Assembly (NCBI RefSeq): GCF_001874625.1
Contig: NZ_CP017671.1
Span: 4,402,001-4,466,000 of the forward strand
Length of the DNA: 64,000 nucleotides
From: Providencia rettgeri
GTDB taxonomy: Bacteria > Pseudomonadota > Gammaproteobacteria > Enterobacterales > Enterobacteriaceae
Reading direction: 5' to 3'
A program made the position numbers and the translations under genes. The notes under the pieces are model-generated. The model ran no database searches, had not been told where the DNA came from, and saw only the letters and a list, made by a program, of their open reading frames with translations. Shown here piece by piece: positions 1 through 13,381 of the stretch; the stretch's first letter is position 1, and each line of letters begins with the position of its first letter.

Positions 1-253
1 TTACCGATTTGCTTTTGCCACCGGTGACCGGAACACTCAACGTACTACGAGTTTTACGTTGTAGTGTTAACTTACTTGGCTGACCCGCCGCCCCGCCTTG
101 TTCGCGGTTTAGGTGGTTCAGTAAAGCTTCTTTTTCTGACTGGCTAACAGAGTCATTCTCACTTTTTTTGATCCCTGCTTCAGCAAATTGCTGTACCAGG
201 CGATCAACTGTGATTTGAATTTCCGTTGCCAATGTTTTTACAGTTTCTGTCAT
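1..253 (-). CDS. infB: Translation initiation factor IF-2, N-terminal fragment (cut by window edge)
   Basis: Reading leftward from the ATG at 251-253 gives a protein starting [19 protein letters not shown], the typical start of enteric IF-2 (the small N-terminal IF2N domain). It is followed by the charged, Gln/Lys-rich segment that leads to the second N-terminal subdomain. IF-2 is the GTPase that brings fMet-tRNA to the 30S subunit; its G domain lies outside the window. About 84 codons are visible. It follows nusA by 23 bases on the same strand, the usual rimP-nusA-infB operon. Confidence 0.95.
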   Translation of the reverse strand, partial: MTETVKTLATEIQITVDRLVQQFAEAGIKKSENDSVSQSEKEALLNHLNREQGGAAGQPSKLTLQRKTRSTLSVPVTGGKSKSV

Positions 254-276
254 GCCGTTCCTTCCTGCTACAGTGT

Positions 277-2261
<1,985 letters not shown>

Positions 2262-2276
2262 GCCCACCCCCAGACA

Positions 2277-2299
2277 TAAAAAAAGGGCTATAAAAGCCC
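2277..2299 (-). terminator. Rho-independent terminator/attenuator just ahead of rimP
   Basis: On the minus strand GGGCT-loop-AGCCC is followed by a run of seven T residues (plus-strand A run 2278-2284), ending about 15 bases before the rimP start. With the second hairpin at 2322-2346 it forms a tandem block between tRNA-fMet and rimP, so rimP-nusA-infB would need readthrough or antitermination. Confidence 0.7.
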
Positions 2300-2321
2300 A
2301 GTTAATTCGATTGTCAAATAA

Positions 2322-2346
2322 CAAAAAACCCCGAAATTCGGGGCTT
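2322..2346 (-). terminator. Rho-independent terminator downstream of tRNA-fMet
   Basis: Minus-strand CCCCGAA-T-TTCGGGG followed by TTTTTT is a strong GC stem with a very short loop and a U tract. It lies about 165 bases downstream of the tRNA-fMet gene, before rimP. Confidence 0.8.
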
Positions 2347-2512
2347 TATGCAACTGGACCCTGTAGTGCACGGGTTCACCATATTCTTATTATACCTGCA
2401 AAGTCTAGAGAAATCGATGAGAAATTTTGGGAGCTATTAGATAACTACACTTGATTGCTACATCTGACAACAACTCTGACTACGATACTGACAAGGTATG
2501 TTGAATAAGAAA

Positions 2513-2589
<77 letters not shown>

Positions 2590-2647
2590 TTCGAAAACGT
2601 GACATATTCTACACTGATAACTCGTAAACTACAAGCTATCAAAATAA

Positions 2648-2737
2648 TGGTGCCGAGGACGGGACTTGAACCCGTACGCCCGTTTTGTAGGCACTACCAC
2701 CTCAAGGTAGCGTGTATACCAATTTCACCACCTCGGC
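2648..2737 (-). tRNA. leuU: tRNA-Leu (GAG)
   Basis: Minus strand starts GCCGAGGTGGTGAAATTGGT and ends GGCACCA (90 nt). It has a long class-II variable arm and anticodon GAG in the loop CTTGAGG. The acceptor stem GCCGAGG/CCTCGGC pairs fully. Located between secG and tRNA-fMet, as in E. coli leuU-metY. Confidence 0.96.
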
Positions 2738-2745
2738 ACTGAGGC

Positions 2746-2774
2746 GAGGTTATCAATTTAAAATCAATAACCTC
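2746..2774 (-). other. Hairpin between secG and tRNA-Leu
   Basis: GAGGTTAT and ATAACCTC form a perfect 8-bp stem around a 13-base AT loop, 9 bases upstream of the tRNA-Leu 5' end. No U tract follows on the minus strand, so it is more likely a processing or stabilising structure than a terminator. Confidence 0.4.
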
Positions 2775-2853
2775 AAATTTTTAACTTCTTGCTCATTTCT
2801 GAGCTTACTACTTAATGATGACAATAACTGCCTTCATTCGGAATCTTTAACAC

Positions 2854-3198
2854 TTAACGAGGAATATCGCTCGTTGGTGTAGCTGGTGCTGCCGGCACGT
2901 CTGTTGGTTGCTCGACTTTCGCAGGTTCACTAATGTTTTCCCACTTACTACCACTACCAGTTCCATACTTATTTGCAGTCATATTGCCAAGTATTAAACT
3001 GATGATGAAAAACACAGCAGCCAAGATTCCAGTCATACGAGTCATGAAGTTACCTGAACCCGATGAGCCAAACAGTGTTGCAGAAGCACCCGCACCGAAT
3101 GATGCACCCATGTCAGCACCTTTACCTTGCTGTAACATAATCAGAGCAATAAGCCCGATAGCTGCTAGCAGGAAAATAATTAAAAGAGCTATGTACAT
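2854..3198 (-). CDS. secG: SecYEG translocase subunit SecG
   Basis: 114 residues. Two membrane helices (about residues 2-20 and 55-73) flank the signature cytoplasmic loop MLQQGKGADMGASFGAG, almost identical to E. coli SecG. A variable Pro/Thr tail ends TSDIPR. SecG flips topology during SecA-driven export and raises translocation efficiency. Located downstream of glmM and upstream of the tRNA-Leu gene, as in E. coli. Confidence 0.97.
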   Translation of the reverse strand: MYIALLIIFLLAAIGLIALIMLQQGKGADMGASFGAGASATLFGSSGSGNFMTRMTGILAAVFFIISLILGNMTANKYGTGSGSKWENISEPAKVEQPTDVPAAPATPTSDIPR

Positions 3199-3416
3199 TT
3201 GAGTTACCTATTCAGTTACGGTGCATAGCCTAATGCTATGACCTTTATCACTGCACACCCGCCCAATTCCCCGCAAAAGGACACTCTTACAGGATTGAGC
3301 AGGTGCGAATACTACCCAAAGCTGAGCCGACAAGCAAGTCTATTTTAAACTCTATCGATTATTTGCGGAAAAAAACAACAAATATTCGAAATATTGCTCA
3401 GCTTTATTTATTACAA

Positions 3417-4754
3417 TCAACCTGCGGCTTTAACTGCATCCGCAATACGATTCGCCATTGCAGTTACATCCGCTTCATTTTCGCCTTCAACCATGACACG
3501 AATTAACGGCTCTGTACCCGATTTTCTGAGTAACACGCGGCCTTTACCTGCCAGTTGCTTTTCAACTTCTTCATTAGCAGCAATAACCCCCTCATTTTGT
3601 AGAGGGTCGTGTGTGCCTTTGAACCGAACATTAACCAGCACTTGAGGTAATAATTTCATACCACTACATAAGTCATGCAAACTCATATGGTTACGTACCA
3701 TAGCGCTCAAAACTTGTAGGCCAGCAACAATACCGTCACCCGTGGTGGTTTTATCCAGTAAAATTACATGGCCTGAGTTTTCCGCGCCCATGCGCCAGCC
3801 TTTTTCCTGTAATTTTTCGAGCACATAGCGGTCACCCACTTTAGCTCGTTCAAATGGAATGCCTAACTGTTTCAGGGCTATTTCTAAGCCCATATTGCTC
3901 ATTAATGTACCGATTACCCCGCCTTTTAATTGACCTTGGCGTAGAGCTTCTCTAGCGACAATAAATAAGATTTGGTCGCCATCCACTTTTTCGCCCATAT
4001 GGTCAACCATGATAATACGGTCACCATCACCATCAAACGCTAGGCCGACGTCTGCTTTTTCTTCTAATACTTTTTGTTGTAGTTGTCGAACATCAGTAGC
4101 GCCGCATTCTTCATTGATGTTGATCCCATTCGGGTCACAACCAATAGTAATGACTTCCGCACCTAACTCACGAAATACATTGGGGGCAATGTGATAAGTC
4201 GCACCATTAGCACAGTCAATAACGATTTTTAGGCTGGATAAGCTTTGCTCATTTGGGAACGTCCCTTTACAGAACTCAATATAACGCCCAGCAGCGTCTA
4301 CAATCCGATTAGCGCGACCCAATTCTGCTGATTCGACACAAGTGATCGGTTTTTCCATTTCAGCTTCAATGGCTTCTTCGACTTCATCAGGTAACTTAGT
4401 CCCATCAATTGAAAAGAATTTGATGCCATTATCATAATAAGGGTTATGGGAAGCGGAAATAACGATCCCCGCTTCAGCGCGGAAAGTACGTGTTAAATAA
4501 GCCACCGCTGGCGTCGGCATTGGCCCTGTAAAAGATGCTGATAGCCCAGCGGCCGCTAGCCCAGCTTCTAGAGAAGACTCCAGCATATAACCAGAAATAC
4601 GCGTATCCTTACCGATAATAATTTTACGTGAGCCATGACGCGCAAGGACTTTCCCTGCTGCCCAACCTAATTTTAAAACGAAGTCAGGAGTAATTGGGCT
4701 ATCACCCACTTTGCCACGGATACCATCGGTACCAAAATATTTACGCTCACTCAT
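3417..4754 (-). CDS. glmM: Phosphoglucosamine mutase
   Basis: 445 residues (E. coli 445). It converts glucosamine-6-phosphate to glucosamine-1-phosphate for UDP-GlcNAc, peptidoglycan and LPS. The active-site phosphoserine loop ISASHNP is at about Ser102, the Mg-binding DGDGDR loop at about 241-246, and the phosphate-binding RKSGTEP motif near the C-terminus. Its start lies 4 bases after the folP stop, so folP-glmM is translationally coupled. Confidence 0.98.
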   Translation of the reverse strand: MSERKYFGTDGIRGKVGDSPITPDFVLKLGWAAGKVLARHGSRKIIIGKDTRISGYMLESSLEAGLAAAGLSASFTGPMPTPAVAYLTRTFRAEAGIVISASHNPYYDNGIKFFSIDGTKLPDEVEEAIEAEMEKPITCVESAELGRANRIVDAAGRYIEFCKGTFPNEQSLSSLKIVIDCANGATYHIAPNVFRELGAEVITIGCDPNGININEECGATDVRQLQQKVLEEKADVGLAFDGDGDRIIMVDHMGEKVDGDQILFIVAREALRQGQLKGGVIGTLMSNMGLEIALKQLGIPFERAKVGDRYVLEKLQEKGWRMGAENSGHVILLDKTTTGDGIVAGLQVLSAMVRNHMSLHDLCSGMKLLPQVLVNVRFKGTHDPLQNEGVIAANEEVEKQLAGKGRVLLRKSGTEPLIRVMVEGENEADVTAMANRIADAVKAAG

Positions 4755-4758
4755 ACGC

Positions 4759-5595
4759 TTACTTTTCCTTTTCTGACAGAGTCATCTGTACCACTTGCAT
4801 CGCTTGCACTGTTTCTTTGACATCATGAACTCGAATGATGTGCGCTCCTTGCATTGCAGCAATAACTGCGCAAGTAAGGCTGCCTGCGAGACGCTCTTGA
4901 GGTGGAACATTCAATAATTGCCCAATCATAGATTTACGTGACATACCTGCCAATAGCGGTAGTCCGAAATTATGAAATTGTTCTAAGTTTGCCAATAATT
5001 GATAATTATGCGACAAGTTTTTACCAAACCCAAAGCCTGGATCAAGGATAATTTGCTGCCTATCGATTCCAGCATTCACACAACGTGCAATTTCGGCCTC
5101 TAGATAGTCTTTAACTTCGCGCACAACATTCTCATAATTTGGGGCGGCTTGCATTGTTCGTGGCTGGCCTTGCATGTGCATAATACACACAGGTAACCCA
5201 GTTTGAGCAGCAACATCTAATGCTTCCGGCTCATGAAGTGAGCGAATATCATTAATCATATGCATCCCTGCCTTTGCCGCTTCAGACATCACTTGCGCTT
5301 TCGAAGTGTCAACAGAAATCCACACATCAAAACGTTGGGCAATAGCCTCTACTACAGGGATCACCCTATCAAGTTCTTCGCTAACAGAAACTTCAGCTGC
5401 CCCAGGACGAGTTGACTCACCACCAATATCGATAATGGTTGCCCCTTCTTGCACCATCCTAGCTACATGCTCTAATGCATCATGATAACGATTATGAGTG
5501 CCACCATCTGAGAACGAATCAGGAGTAACATTCAGAATCCCCATCACTTGCGGTGTGGATAAATCAAGGACACTGCCTCTCGCTTTGATTTGCAT
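4759..5595 (-). CDS. folP: Dihydropteroate synthase
   Basis: 278 residues, TIM-barrel enzyme condensing p-aminobenzoate with dihydropterin pyrophosphate; the sulfonamide target. Motifs: [16 protein letters not shown] (loop 1), [16 protein letters not shown] and the C-terminal IRVHDV. A terminator for the upstream ftsH lies only about 18 bases before the ATG. Confidence 0.97.
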   Translation of the reverse strand: MQIKARGSVLDLSTPQVMGILNVTPDSFSDGGTHNRYHDALEHVARMVQEGATIIDIGGESTRPGAAEVSVSEELDRVIPVVEAIAQRFDVWISVDTSKAQVMSEAAKAGMHMINDIRSLHEPEALDVAAQTGLPVCIMHMQGQPRTMQAAPNYENVVREVKDYLEAEIARCVNAGIDRQQIILDPGFGFGKNLSHNYQLLANLEQFHNFGLPLLAGMSRKSMIGQLLNVPPQERLAGSLTCAVIAAMQGAHIIRVHDVKETVQAMQVVQMTLSEKEK

Positions 5596-5612
5596 TGTTA
5601 TTTTCCTTAACG

Positions 5613-5636
5613 AAAAAAACCCCAGCGAACTGGGGC
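5613..5636 (-). terminator. Terminator between ftsH and folP
   Basis: Minus-strand AGCCCCAG-TTCG-CTGGGG followed by TTTTTTT: a UUCG-type loop on a GC stem. It ends about 18 bases before the folP start codon, so folP must rely on partial readthrough or a promoter overlapping the hairpin. Confidence 0.9.
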
Positions 5637-5663
5637 TCTCGATTACCTTACTTTTCCGATAAC

Positions 5664-7649
5664 TTATTGTGGCTTGTTATCGTTATTGTCTGATGGGTTT
5701 GATTCATCAGTATTGTTGCTTGGCTCTTCAGCATTATTTTTTGGTTCTTCAGTTTGAGGTTTATCAGCAACTTTATCGCTATTTGACGCACCTTTGCCAA
5801 ATGTTCCAGTCACGTTACTGACTTTTTTGTCCTCATCCCAACCTGCTGGTTCACGTACTGGACGACGATTCATTAAATCATCAATCATTGGCATATCGAT
5901 AGTTTCGTATTTCAACAATGCGTCTTTCGTTGCATGCAGAATATCAATATTGTCTTCCAGTGTTTTATAAGCCAATTGGTAGCAGTGGTCTAAGATTTTC
6001 TTAATTTCTTCATCAACAATACGCGCTGTTTCATCAGAAATACCTGAACCATTACCCGCAGAACGACCTAAAAATGCAGGGCCTTCTTCTTTTGAGTATT
6101 GCATTGGACCTAAACGGTCTGAGAAGCCCCACTGAGTCACCATGTTACGCGCTGTATTCGTTGCAAACTGAATATCAGAAGAGGCACCCGTGGTGACTTT
6201 ATCTCGCCCGTAAATCAGTTCTTCTGCGATACGACCCGCATATGCTGTCGCAATCATCCCTTCCAGTTTTAAGCGGCTACGGCTAACTTCATCACCTTCT
6301 GGTAAGAAGAATGCCACACCCAGCGCTTGACCACGTGGAACGATTGTGACTTTGTGAACAGGGTCATGCTCTGGCATTAAATGACCGATAATCATATGGC
6401 CACCTTCATGGTAAGCCGTTGATTCTTTTTGTTCTTCAGTCATCATCAGAGAACGACGCTCAGCACCCATCCAAATTTTATCACGAGCTTTTTCAAATTC
6501 GACCATAGAAACGACACGCATATTTGCGCGAGCTGCGAACAATGCCGCCTCGTTCACTAGGTTGGCTAATTCTGCTCCAGAAAAACCAGGGGTTGCACGA
6601 GCAAGGATGAAAGTATCAACACTTGGGTCGATAGGAACACGACGCATATGCACTCTCAGAATTTGCTCACGGCCACGAACATCTGGCAAGCCAACAACAA
6701 CCTGACGGTCAAAACGACCTGGACGTAATAACGCTGGGTCAAGTACGTCTGCACGGTTAGTTGCGGCAATAACAATAATACCTTCGTTACCTTCGAAACC
6801 ATCCATTTCAACTAGCATCTGGTTCAGGGTTTGTTCACGTTCATCGTGACCACCACCTAAACCTGCACCACGTTGGCGACCGACAGCATCGATTTCATCA
6901 ATAAAGATGATACAAGGCGCAGCTTTTTTCGCTTGTTCGAACATATCACGAACACGAGAAGCACCAACCCCCACAAACATTTCCACGAAGTCTGAACCGG
7001 AAATAGTAAAGAATGGGACTTTTGCTTCACCCGCAATAGCCTTTGCAAGTAGTGTTTTACCTGTACCAGGAGGCCCTACCATCAGGACGCCTTTAGGAAT
7101 TTTACCGCCAAGTTTCTGGAAACGAGCAGGTTCACGTAAAAACTCTACGATTTCACCGACTTCTTCTTTCGCTTCATCACACCCTGCAACGTCTGCAAAT
7201 GTTGTTTTTATCTGATCTTCCGTCAACATGCGGGCTTTACTTTTGCCGAATGACATTGCCCCCTTGCCGCCGCCACCTTGCATCTGGCGCATAAAGAAAA
7301 TCCAGACACCAATCAACAGAAGCATTGGGAACCAGGAAATGAAAATAGATGTCAGTAAGCTAGGTTCTTCTGGTGGTTCACCAACGACAGTCACATGCTT
7401 ATTCAGCATGGTGTCTAACAGCTTCTCATCCTGCATAGGAAGATAAGTTGTATAGCGGCTATTATCAGCCTTTCTGACGTTCAGTTCACGACCTGTGATA
7501 CGAACTTCACGTACCTGATCCTGGGCTAACTCATTGATAAACGTAGAATAATCAACTCTGCGACTATTCGAATCGCTTGGGCCAAAACTCTGGAACAAGG
7601 ACATCAGAACAACTGCGATGACTAACCAGAGAATCAGGTTTTTCGCCAT
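5664..7649 (-). CDS. ftsH: ATP-dependent zinc metalloprotease FtsH
   Basis: The preferred ATG start gives [10 protein letters not shown] and 661 residues (E. coli 644); an in-frame TTG lies 9 bases upstream. Two N-terminal membrane helices (about residues 4-22 and 97-118) flank a periplasmic domain. An AAA+ domain follows with Walker A GPPGTGKT, Walker B IIFIDEID and the SRH region, then the zinc site HEGGH at about residue 415 (E. coli has HEAGH). The C-terminal tail is longer, Asn/Asp/Pro-rich and variable. FtsH degrades sigma-32, LpxC and misassembled membrane proteins; its modulators HflK/HflC are encoded later in this window. Downstream of rlmE, as in E. coli. Confidence 0.98.
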   Translation of the reverse strand: MAKNLILWLVIAVVLMSLFQSFGPSDSNSRRVDYSTFINELAQDQVREVRITGRELNVRKADNSRYTTYLPMQDEKLLDTMLNKHVTVVGEPPEEPSLLTSIFISWFPMLLLIGVWIFFMRQMQGGGGKGAMSFGKSKARMLTEDQIKTTFADVAGCDEAKEEVGEIVEFLREPARFQKLGGKIPKGVLMVGPPGTGKTLLAKAIAGEAKVPFFTISGSDFVEMFVGVGASRVRDMFEQAKKAAPCIIFIDEIDAVGRQRGAGLGGGHDEREQTLNQMLVEMDGFEGNEGIIVIAATNRADVLDPALLRPGRFDRQVVVGLPDVRGREQILRVHMRRVPIDPSVDTFILARATPGFSGAELANLVNEAALFAARANMRVVSMVEFEKARDKIWMGAERRSLMMTEEQKESTAYHEGGHMIIGHLMPEHDPVHKVTIVPRGQALGVAFFLPEGDEVSRSRLKLEGMIATAYAGRIAEELIYGRDKVTTGASSDIQFATNTARNMVTQWGFSDRLGPMQYSKEEGPAFLGRSAGNGSGISDETARIVDEEIKKILDHCYQLAYKTLEDNIDILHATKDALLKYETIDMPMIDDLMNRRPVREPAGWDEDKKVSNVTGTFGKGASNSDKVADKPQTEEPKNNAEEPSNNTDESNPSDNNDNKPQ

Positions 7650-7706
7650 GTCACTCAAGGGATTAACCTCATATTACAACTGTGTTAACAAATAACGCTC
7701 AGGGTA

Positions 7707-8336
7707 CTATAGTTTTAGCCCTGTCGCTACAATGTATACTTCACGTGACCGTGCCCGCGAAGATTCAGGTTTACGAACTTTTACTTTCGTAAACAGGGAG
7801 CGGATATCCCTAAGGTAATCGTCAAAGCCTTCTCCCTGAAACACTTTAACAATGAAACTCCCCCCAGGCGCCAATACAGCACGGCACATATCCAATGCTA
7901 ATTCAACCAGATACATAGAGCGAGGAATATCGACCGCAGGTGTCCCACTCATATTTGGGGCCATATCTGACATGACCACCTGTACTTTTTTGTCGCCTAC
8001 TCGTTCTAGCAAAGCGGCGAGCACTGCCTCGTCACGAAAATCCCCTTGAAGGAAATCAACGCCAACGATTGGGTCCATCGGTAATAAGTCACAAGCAATA
8101 ACACGCCCATTATGACCTATTTGGCTGACAACATATTGTGACCAACCACCAGGGGCTGCTCCTAAATCAACAACGGTCATACCTGGTTTAAATATTTTAT
8201 CACCTTGCTGGATTTCCTCCAGTTTAAACCATGCACGTGAGCGTAGCCCTTTTTTTTGTGCTTGCTGAACATATTTATCACTAAAATGTTCTTGCAACCA
8301 GCGACTTGAGCTTGCCGAACGTTTTTTATTGGCCAT
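7707..8336 (-). CDS. rlmE: 23S rRNA (uridine-2'-O) methyltransferase RlmE
   Basis: Modifies U2552 of 23S rRNA late in 50S assembly. Starting at the ATG of [15 protein letters not shown] gives 209 residues, the E. coli length; the four extra codons upstream contain the Shine-Dalgarno GGAAG. Motifs: SAM-binding [13 protein letters not shown] and catalytic-fold segments [10 protein letters not shown] and [10 protein letters not shown]. Forms the rlmE-ftsH unit and is divergent from yhbY. Confidence 0.97.
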   Translation of the reverse strand: MANKKRSASSSRWLQEHFSDKYVQQAQKKGLRSRAWFKLEEIQQGDKIFKPGMTVVDLGAAPGGWSQYVVSQIGHNGRVIACDLLPMDPIVGVDFLQGDFRDEAVLAALLERVGDKKVQVVMSDMAPNMSGTPAVDIPRSMYLVELALDMCRAVLAPGGSFIVKVFQGEGFDDYLRDIRSLFTKVKVRKPESSRARSREVYIVATGLKL

Positions 8337-8471
8337 TGTGTCTTCCAACTATACTAAAAGATCTACACCTATGTTGCTGCTTCTTTACCATCGAACAGAT
8401 ATAATTGATGGTGATAGATATCAGATGGCGGTAGAATAAGCCATTTTCAATACTAACCAAGCAAAAAATCG

Positions 8472-8765
8472 ATGAATCTTAATAAAAAACAAATTCAGCA
8501 CCTAAAAAGTCTCGCTCATCACTTAAACCCTGTCGTTATGATTGGCAACAACGGTTTAACCGAAGGTGTCTTAGCTGAGATTGAACTCTCACTAGCGCAT
8601 CATGAGCTTATCAAAGTCAAAATCGCAGGCGAAGACCGTGATACTAAAAATTTGATCGCTGATGCGATTGTTCGCGAAACTGGTGCAGTAAATGTACAAA
8701 TCATTGGTAAAATTCTTGTTATTTACCGCCCTTCGGCGGATCGCAAAATCATTTTACCTAAATAA
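8472..8765 (+). CDS. yhbY: CRM-domain RNA-binding protein YhbY
   Basis: 97 residues forming one CRM (CRS1-YhbY) domain with the GNNG loop near residue 29, the RNA-binding GxxG motif. E. coli YhbY associates with pre-50S particles. It sits divergently from rlmE, a 50S methyltransferase, which fits a ribosome-assembly role. No other domain is present. Confidence 0.95.
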   Translation: MNLNKKQIQHLKSLAHHLNPVVMIGNNGLTEGVLAEIELSLAHHELIKVKIAGEDRDTKNLIADAIVRETGAVNVQIIGKILVIYRPSADRKIILPK

Positions 8766-8814
8766 TAACCCATCATTTATATAAAAATGCCATTGAAAGC
8801 ATGTTTTATATGTT

Positions 8815-8842
8815 GAAAAAGGCCGCCTGCGGCCTTTTTCTT
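8815..8842. terminator. Bidirectional terminator between yhbY and greA
   Basis: AAAAAGGCCGC-CT-GCGGCCTTTTT: a GC stem flanked by an A run and a T run, serving both convergent genes. Confidence 0.92.
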
Positions 8843-8884
8843 TAAATCCGGGGAAATAATATAACCAATTCAGTAAAATAGGAA

Positions 8885-9361
8885 TCAGATATACTCAACT
8901 TTAAGAATTTCGAACTCTACATCCCCACCTGGGGTTTTGATTGAGACGACATCGTCAACCTCTTTACCGACTAAACCACGTGCTATTGGTGAATTGACTG
9001 AAATCAGATTAACTTTAATATCAGCCTCATCATCACCAACAATACGATACGTTAGCTCTTCGTCGGTATCAACATTTAATACTGTCACTGTTGCGCCAAA
9101 GATCACTCGACCGTTATTAACCATTTTGGTTACATCAATCACTTGTGCGTGAGAAAGTTTACCTTCGATTTCTTGGATACGGCCTTCACAGAAGCCCTGC
9201 TGCTCACGAGCCGCATGATATTCTGCATTTTCTTTTAAATCACCGTGCTCCCGCGCATCAGCAATTGCGGCGATAATTTCTGGGCGGCGAACAGATTTCA
9301 GGAACTCCAGTTCCTCTCTTAGTTTGTCCGCACCAAGTACTGTCATCGGGATCTGTTTCAT
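8885..9361 (-). CDS. greA: Transcript cleavage factor GreA
   Basis: 158 residues (E. coli 158). The N-terminal antiparallel coiled coil carries the tip acidic residues ([16 protein letters not shown]), and the C-terminal FKBP-like domain ends [10 protein letters not shown]. GreA enters the RNA polymerase secondary channel and promotes cleavage of backtracked RNA. Divergent from dacB, the usual enteric arrangement. Its 5' leader contains a hairpin (see 9430-9458). Confidence 0.97.
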   Translation of the reverse strand: MKQIPMTVLGADKLREELEFLKSVRRPEIIAAIADAREHGDLKENAEYHAAREQQGFCEGRIQEIEGKLSHAQVIDVTKMVNNGRVIFGATVTVLNVDTDEELTYRIVGDDEADIKVNLISVNSPIARGLVGKEVDDVVSIKTPGGDVEFEILKVEYI

Positions 9362-9429
9362 TAATAAATACCTCGGTTCAATCCTATCTAAAAATAAGTA
9401 TCTTCCTGATTTTGTAACAACAGCACACC

Positions 9430-9458
9430 GAACACCTCTGTATAACAGGGGGGTGTTC
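9430..9458 (-). promoter_or_regulatory. Hairpin in the greA 5' leader
   Basis: GAACACC and GGTGTTC pair perfectly over 7 bp, with further CTG/CAG pairs inside, about 70 bases upstream of the greA ATG. In E. coli the greA leader yields the small RNA GraL through attenuation; this structure could play an equivalent role. No U tract follows it on the greA strand, so it is not a plain terminator. Confidence 0.35.
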
Positions 9459-9609
9459 TAGGTAAAAAAAACTCAATCAGACTTATGTACTCATTTATCT
9501 TATCATAATGTACGCTATTTTAACTGAGACTTAATAGCGGGTCACCGTTTACTTTATTAGGCATTACACTTTAGTATGTGCTGTATGTCCACCCTAATGC
9601 GTGAAATAT

Positions 9610-11058
9610 ATGTCATTATTAACTTTAACCAGAAAATGGATAATCACTTTAGGGATCACCCTAGCCAGTAGCCAAGCTTTGGCGATCCCAATTGATGAAT
9701 ACAAGCAGTATCTACCTGACGGCACTAACCTTGCTCTGGTCGCGCAAACGGTGGGAAGTAATACCCCATTAATTGATTATAACGCCCAGCAAATGGCTCT
9801 TCCAGCGAGCACCCAAAAAGTGGTGACGGCACTTGCAGCATTGTTGCAATTGGGGCCAGATTACCGTTTTGTTACCAATTTTGAAACGAGTGCAAAACTG
9901 AGCAACAATACACTGACAGGTGACTTAGTCATCCGCTTCAGTGGTGACCCAACGTTAACTCGCCAGCAAATTCGGAACATGGCAAATGCGTTAAAACAGC
10001 TAGGGATCGAAAAAATTGATGGGGATTTGATCGTCGATATTTCCGCATTTACCAGCCACGATAAAGCACCTGGCTGGGTATGGAATGATATGACCCAATG
10101 CTTCAGTGCGCCACCTGCTGCGGCTATTATCGACCGCAATTGTTTTTCTGTATCCCTATACCCTGCTGAAAAAGCAGGTGATTTTGCCTTTATCAAAACA
10201 GCTAGTTTTTATCCTGTTAACATGTTCAGTGAAGTCAAAACATTGGCAAAAGGCTCTCCCGAAGCCCGTTATTGCGAACTTGACGTCGTACCCGGTGAGT
10301 TAAATCGCTATACTTTAACAGGTTGCCTTACTCAACGTAGTGACCCCTTACCTCTCGCTTTTGCGGTGCAAAATGGAGCTAGCTACTCAGGGGCAATTGT
10401 CAAAAATGAGCTCACTACCGCAGGCATCGAATTAGTCGGTCATATAAAAAAACGGACTCAGCCAACAGCTCAATCACAAGTGTTAGTCAAAACAGAATCT
10501 AAGCCCTTACATGACTTATTGAAAGTAATGTTAAAGAAATCCGATAACATGATTGCCGACACTGTTTTTCGTACCATTGGTCGCGAATATTATGGTGTTC
10601 CAGGAACATGGCGCTCAGGGTCTGATGCCGTAAGGCAAGTTTTGAAACAAAAAGCGGGGATCGATCTTGGCAATACTGTCATGGTCGATGGCTCAGGGTT
10701 ATCACGCCATAATTTAATCACCCCGGCAACGATGATGGAAGTTTTGCAGTTTGTCGCTAAAAACGATCAACAGCTCGATTTTATCTCTATGCTCCCCTTA
10801 GCAGGTCATGATGGGACATTACGCTATCGTGGTGGTTTTGATGAGGCGGGCGTTAATGGGAAAGTGTCTGCCAAAACAGGTGCATTACAGGGGGTTTATA
10901 ACCTAGCCGGCTTTATTACAACAGCCAGTGGGCAACGCGTAGCATTTGTACAGTTTATTTCTGCTTATGCCGTACCACAGAGCCAACAACGCAGTCGTCG
11001 TGTACCGTTAGTGCGCTTCGAAAGCCGTTTGTATAAAGATCTGTACCAGAAAAATTGA
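9610..11058 (+). CDS. dacB: D-alanyl-D-alanine carboxypeptidase/endopeptidase PBP4
   Basis: About 482 residues from the ATG at 9610 (a GTG at 9601 is an alternative; neither has a strong ribosome site). A signal peptide ends ASSQALA-IP. Penicillin-binding motifs: SxxK in PASTQKV (Ser67 by this start), SxN in KKSDNM, and KTG in SAKTGALQG. PBP4 trims peptidoglycan cross-links in the periplasm. Divergent from greA and convergent with obgE. Confidence 0.95.
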   Translation: MSLLTLTRKWIITLGITLASSQALAIPIDEYKQYLPDGTNLALVAQTVGSNTPLIDYNAQQMALPASTQKVVTALAALLQLGPDYRFVTNFETSAKLSNNTLTGDLVIRFSGDPTLTRQQIRNMANALKQLGIEKIDGDLIVDISAFTSHDKAPGWVWNDMTQCFSAPPAAAIIDRNCFSVSLYPAEKAGDFAFIKTASFYPVNMFSEVKTLAKGSPEARYCELDVVPGELNRYTLTGCLTQRSDPLPLAFAVQNGASYSGAIVKNELTTAGIELVGHIKKRTQPTAQSQVLVKTESKPLHDLLKVMLKKSDNMIADTVFRTIGREYYGVPGTWRSGSDAVRQVLKQKAGIDLGNTVMVDGSGLSRHNLITPATMMEVLQFVAKNDQQLDFISMLPLAGHDGTLRYRGGFDEAGVNGKVSAKTGALQGVYNLAGFITTASGQRVAFVQFISAYAVPQSQQRSRRVPLVRFESRLYKDLYQKN

Positions 11059-11078
11059 TCAATCAAAATTTGGTAATT

Positions 11079-11105
11079 AAAAAAGGCGCCTTTGCGCCTT
11101 TTTTA
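11079..11105. terminator. Bidirectional terminator between dacB and obgE
   Basis: AAAAAAGGCGC-CTTT-GCGCCTTTTTT: a perfect GC stem with A and T runs on both sides between convergent genes. Confidence 0.93.
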
Positions 11106-11119
11106 TGTCTCAACGATAA

Positions 11120-12343
<1,224 letters not shown>

Positions 12344-12402
12344 TCAGAGATGGCGTATTTTTTAATACGAGTGCACTTCATTAGAAATAAAATGCCTGAA
12401 TA

Positions 12403-12436
12403 TAAAAAGCCCCGCAAAAGTTTTTTGCAGGGCTTT
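12403..12436 (-). terminator. Terminator downstream of rpmA
   Basis: Minus-strand AAAGCCCTGCAAAAAACTTTTGCGGGGCTTTTTAT folds into a stem ending in a T run, 26 bases past the rpmA stop and before obgE, so obgE expression likely needs readthrough or its own promoter. Confidence 0.85.
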
Positions 12437-12461
12437 AATTCTGAATTAAAGATCAGAAAAC

Positions 12462-12731
<270 letters not shown>

Positions 12732-12738
12732 CTAAATC

Positions 12739-13047
12739 TTAAGCGATGACAGTGATCTTAACATCAGTGAACCACTGACGATGACCCTGTTGTTTACGGC
12801 TATGTTTACGACGACGGAACTTGACGATTTTTACTTTTTCGCCACGGCCGTGTGCAACAACTTCCGCTTTCACTTTAACGCCTTCAACGACAGGAGCGCC
12901 GATTTGGATCTCATCGCCATTAGCAACCATCAGAACTTGATCAAATTCAACAGTTTCACCTGTTGCGATGTCCAGCTTTTCTAGGCGGACAGTTTGACCT
13001 TCGCTAACTCGGTGTTGTTTACCACCACTTTGGAAAACCGCGTACAT
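12739..13047 (-). CDS. rplU: 50S ribosomal protein L21
   Basis: 102 residues from the ATG of [17 protein letters not shown]; the frame is open further upstream but that region has no homology to L21. It ends [13 protein letters not shown] candidate promoter lies upstream near the TATAGG at about 13160. First gene of rplU-rpmA, divergent from ispB. Confidence 0.97.
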   Translation of the reverse strand: MYAVFQSGGKQHRVSEGQTVRLEKLDIATGETVEFDQVLMVANGDEIQIGAPVVEGVKVKAEVVAHGRGEKVKIVKFRRRKHSRKQQGHRQWFTDVKITVIA

Positions 13048-13381
13048 ATTAACTCCGCTTTCCGCGTACCCGTTAAATATCTCAATTCCAGAGCACGCTA
13101 TAAAATATTCACAATAGGGCGCGAATTCTACGCAAAAAAGCATCAGAACACAAGCCTATAATGCGGTTAGATGACAAAAAATACGACTTTTTTCTCAATA
13201 ACCGTTTTTGAGCATTGATTTCACGCTTATTGCTTCAATTGTTACTTATTTAAACATTTTTTGCATCACACCTGATAATCTTATTATTAATAATGTTATG
13301 CTAATACCATAACTGTTATATCGGTCTCCCGATTTTTTATTCAGGGAATGAACCAAAAACTAATAATATGAATAAATTACG

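Noticed and set aside
13048..13143. N-terminal extension of L21 from the upstream ATG
   Set aside because: The extra 32 residues do not resemble L21; the conserved start is [11 protein letters not shown].
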